NCBI GenBank assembly: GCA_964415245.1
Contig: CAYQAJ010000238.1
Coordinates: 1 to 8,005, forward strand
Reading direction: 5' to 3'
DNA: 8,005 nt
Source of the DNA: CAYQAJ01 sp964415245
Lineage (GTDB): Bacteria; Planctomycetota; Planctomycetia; Pirellulales; Pirellulaceae
The notes below the pieces were generated by a model. The model was not told where the DNA came from. It worked only from the letters and a program-made list of their open reading frames with translations, and searched no databases. Below, one piece after another: positions 6,007 to 8,005 of this stretch (its first letter is position 1; each line of letters starts with the position of its first letter). The translations under genes and the position numbers were made by a program.

Positions 6007-8005
6007 TCGTGTGCTCCGTCGTCGTGCCGATGGCAGAACTCATCTTCCCGCGGCCAGAGGTCGGTTTCACTTTCGTCGCGTTCGCCTTCTTTGCGCATCT
6101 CCTGTCCCGATGTCAGAATCTTTTGCACGAGCGCGGCCCGCATCTTCGCCGCCTGCTGGCGCGCGGCGCGGTCCTCTTCGATGTCGAAGTATTTACGGCC
6201 GTCGATCCAGGTCTGCTCGCAGCGGGAGAAGTTCGATAGCGGCGGCCCGCTCCACACCACCAGGTCGGCGTGCTTGCCCGGTTCCAGCGAGCCGACCCAG
6301 TCGTCGATGCGAAGCTGCCGGGCGGGGTTGAGCGTCACGAACTTGAGCGCCTCGGTCGGCTCGACGCCGCCGTACTTCACCGCTTTGGCCGCCTCCTGGT
6401 TCAAGTGGCGGGCCAGCTCGCGGTCGTCGCTGTTGAACGACACGATGACACCCGCCTCGTGCATCAGAGAGCCGTTGTAAGGAATGGCGTCGTACACCTC
6501 GAACTTGTACGCCCACCAGTCGGAGAAGGTCGAGCCGGTGGCGCCGTGCTGGGCCATTACGTCGGCCACCTTGTATCCTTCGAGAATGTGCTGCAGGCTG
6601 CCGATCTGCACGCCGAAGTCTTCCAAGAGTCGCAGGAACGCCAGGATTTCGTCCTGGCGGTAACTGTGGCAGTGAATCCACCGCTCGTGCCGCAGAATCT
6701 CATCGAGGGCTTCCAGCTCGAGGTCGCGCCGCGGCGGAAGCCCCTCGTGCGAGCGGTTCCACTGGTCCCAGCGTCGGCGGTAGTCGAGGGCGGCCAGGAA
6801 CGAATCGCGGACAATCTGCTCCACCCCCATCCGCGTCTGCGGGTAGCGGGATGTGTAGCCGTCGCCCCAGTTACTCTGCTTGACGTTTTCACCCAGGGCG
6901 AACTTGATGCCGGCGGGAGCATCGGCGAATTTCATCTCCTCGTCGAGCGCGCTCCAGCGGAGTTTGATTACCTGGTTCTGGCCGCCGATGGGGTTGGCCG
7001 AGCCGTGCAGCACGTTGGCGCAGGTGACGCCGCCGGCAAGCTGACGGTAAATGGCCATATCGTTGCAGTCGATGAAGTCGCCGATTCGCACTTCGGCCGT
7101 GACGGCCTGGGCGCTTTCATTGATCCCGCCGTCGGTGGCCATGTGCGAGTGGCAGTCGATGATACCCGGCGAAATGTGCTTGCCGCCGGCGTCGATCACC
7201 ACGGCTCCCTCGGGCGGTGCGATGTCGAGCGCCACTTCGGCGATGCGGCCGTCGACGACCAGCAACGAGGCGTTTTCCAACACACCCGCTTCGCCGCAGG
7301 TCCAAATCGTGGCGCTTTTGAAGAGCACCGCATGCGGTTGATCGGGTATCGCGGATCGGCCGAATGCGCCGAGCGGGTAGTTCACGTCGAACGACGCGTT
7401 CTGTTTTTTCGCATTCTCCTCCTCGTTCTCGTCTTTCGTTCCGTCTTTCTCATTCTCTGCAGTATCCTGATCCGCTGTTGTATCCTCCTCCGCTTGCGGT
7501 TTCGCGCTCCCCTGCGCTTCCGTCTCCTCCGGTTTCACATCACCTTCCCCTTCCGGTTTCGCATCCTCGACCGCTGGTTTCTCCGTTTCGCCTTTGTCGT
7601 TCTCGTCCTCCGTCGTCGTACTCGTCCGTTTCCCCGCGATGTTCGCGGTCGTGCCGTCGGGCCAGGTAATCGTCCCTAGCAGATTTGCCTCGTCGCCCTC
7701 ACCAACCGAAACGACGGCGCTAATCTGCGCGGTTCCCTCGCGGCCGAGCTCCTTGGAATCGAATGTGGCGCTGAATCGCCCGTCGCGCAGTCCGACGCGG
7801 GCTAGCGCGATGGGCTTGGTTTCGTTCTTTGGCACTTCGGCGGCTTCCGGCGCTTCGCCTTCAGGTTTGGGAGGCTCGACCGCGGAAGCGGGTTCGATCG
7901 TCCCCTCGGGTTGTTCGGCCTTGCCCTTGAGTTTCAAGATAACAGTGCGCGTCGTGCCGTCGGCTTCGGCGATCGCCAGCTCCCACGTGCCCCGCGCGTC
8001 GACGA
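6003..8005 (-). CDS. Amidohydrolase-family protein with intact metal site, 5' end beyond right edge
   Basis: At least 666 codons are present and the frame is open to the right edge, so the start is outside; a TTG at 7937 is not a credible start. The N-terminal part in the window shows short beta-rich units (GTWELAIAEADGTTRTVILKL, then RFSATFDSKELG and LLGTITWPDGTTANI), joined by a Pro/Glu-rich linker. A second, highly acidic low-complexity linker follows, and then the amidohydrolase domain. The domain has a complete binuclear-type site: HxH in IDCHSHMATDGG (His codons 7149-7151 and 7143-7145), a possible carboxylated Lys in NPIGGQNQVIKLRW, His residues in RWIHCHSYRQDE and SLQHILEGY, and Asp in VSFNSDDRELARH. 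It ends LNPARQLRIDDWVGSLEPGKHADLVVW. The substrate is unknown; related imidazolonepropionase-like enzymes cleave cyclic amides or dipeptides. It is translationally coupled to the degenerate paralogue, and export is likely but unseen. Confidence 0.9.
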   Translation of the reverse strand, partial: VDARGTWELAIAEADGTTRTVILKLKGKAEQPEGTIEPASAVEPPKPEGEAPEAAEVPKNETKPIALARVGLRDGRFSATFDSKELGREGTAQISAVVSVGEGDEANLLGTITWPDGTTANIAGKRTSTTTEDENDKGETEKPAVEDAKPEGEGDVKPEETEAQGSAKPQAEEDTTADQDTAENEKDGTKDENEEENAKKQNASFDVNYPLGAFGRSAIPDQPHAVLFKSATIWTCGEAGVLENASLLVVDGRIAEVALDIAPPEGAVVIDAGGKHISPGIIDCHSHMATDGGINESAQAVTAEVRIGDFIDCNDMAIYRQLAGGVTCANVLHGSANPIGGQNQVIKLRWSALDEEMKFADAPAGIKFALGENVKQSNWGDGYTSRYPQTRMGVEQIVRDSFLAALDYRRRWDQWNRSHEGLPPRRDLELEALDEILRHERWIHCHSYRQDEILAFLRLLEDFGVQIGSLQHILEGYKVADVMAQHGATGSTFSDWWAYKFEVYDAIPYNGSLMHEAGVIVSFNSDDRELARHLNQEAAKAVKYGGVEPTEALKFVTLNPARQLRIDDWVGSLEPGKHADLVVWSGPPLSNFSRCEQTWIDGRKYFDIEEDRAARQQAAKMRAALVQKILTSGQEMRKEGERDESETDLWPREDEFCHRHDDGAHE
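7395..7622 (-). repeat. Acidic low-complexity linker within the amidohydrolase
   Basis: About 76 codons encode an Asp/Glu/Lys/Thr/Pro-rich, probably disordered segment (for example GETEKPAVEDAKPEGEGD, KDENEEENAKKQ) between the beta-rich units and the amidohydrolase domain. The coding strand is strongly purine-rich, so the plus strand shows long pyrimidine runs. There is no exact tandem repeat. Confidence 0.75.

Noticed and set aside
6270..7679. Plus-strand open frame of 469 codons
   Set aside because: Antisense to the active amidohydrolase; its Leu/Phe/Arg-rich end merely reflects the acidic linker on the other strand.
7937..7937. TTG as start of the active amidohydrolase
   Set aside because: The frame stays open to the right edge and the extra 22 codons form a plausible beta unit (GTWELAIAEADG), so the gene is simply cut by the window.

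Overview
This looks like an ordinary chromosomal stretch of a GC-rich bacterium, most likely a planctomycete (inference). The evidence is indirect: the three-gene form of the transhydrogenase with long acidic extensions, exported amidohydrolases with low-complexity linkers, sparse Shine-Dalgarno sites, and intergenic heptanucleotide (TTGGTCA-type) repeats of a kind I associate with that phylum. No phage, transposase or CRISPR signal was seen.

Layout. Positions 3069-1 (minus) hold the energy-coupled NAD(P) transhydrogenase operon pntAA-pntAB-pntB, with pntB running off the left edge. Positions 3070-3521 are a divergent intergenic region rich in small repeats and hairpins. Positions 3522-4453 (plus) hold the ribosomal protein pair rplM (L13, TTG start) and rpsI (S9). 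Positions 4454-4641 separate rpsI from a convergent gene and carry a heptad-periodic repeat with perfect 31-bp inverted arms, one of which runs into the end of that gene. Positions 8005-4642 (minus) hold two translationally coupled amidohydrolase-family genes. The upstream one keeps the metal-binding residues and is cut by the right edge. The downstream one has lost all of them.

How the genes work together. PntAA (cytosolic NAD(H) domain), PntAB (membrane part) and PntB (membrane part plus NADP(H) domain) form one proton-translocating enzyme that makes NADPH from NADH. L13 and S9 are the usual conserved ribosomal pair. The two amidohydrolases look like a co-translated active enzyme and inactive paralogue, perhaps a heteromer in the cell envelope. 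Their substrate cannot be read from the sequence.

The points most worth checking are: the pseudoenzyme partner; three hairpins at exactly 33-nt spacing in the putative rplM leader; the repeat that supplies a stop codon; the acidic extensions on both sides of the PntAA/PntAB split; and a terminator-like hairpin just before pntB.
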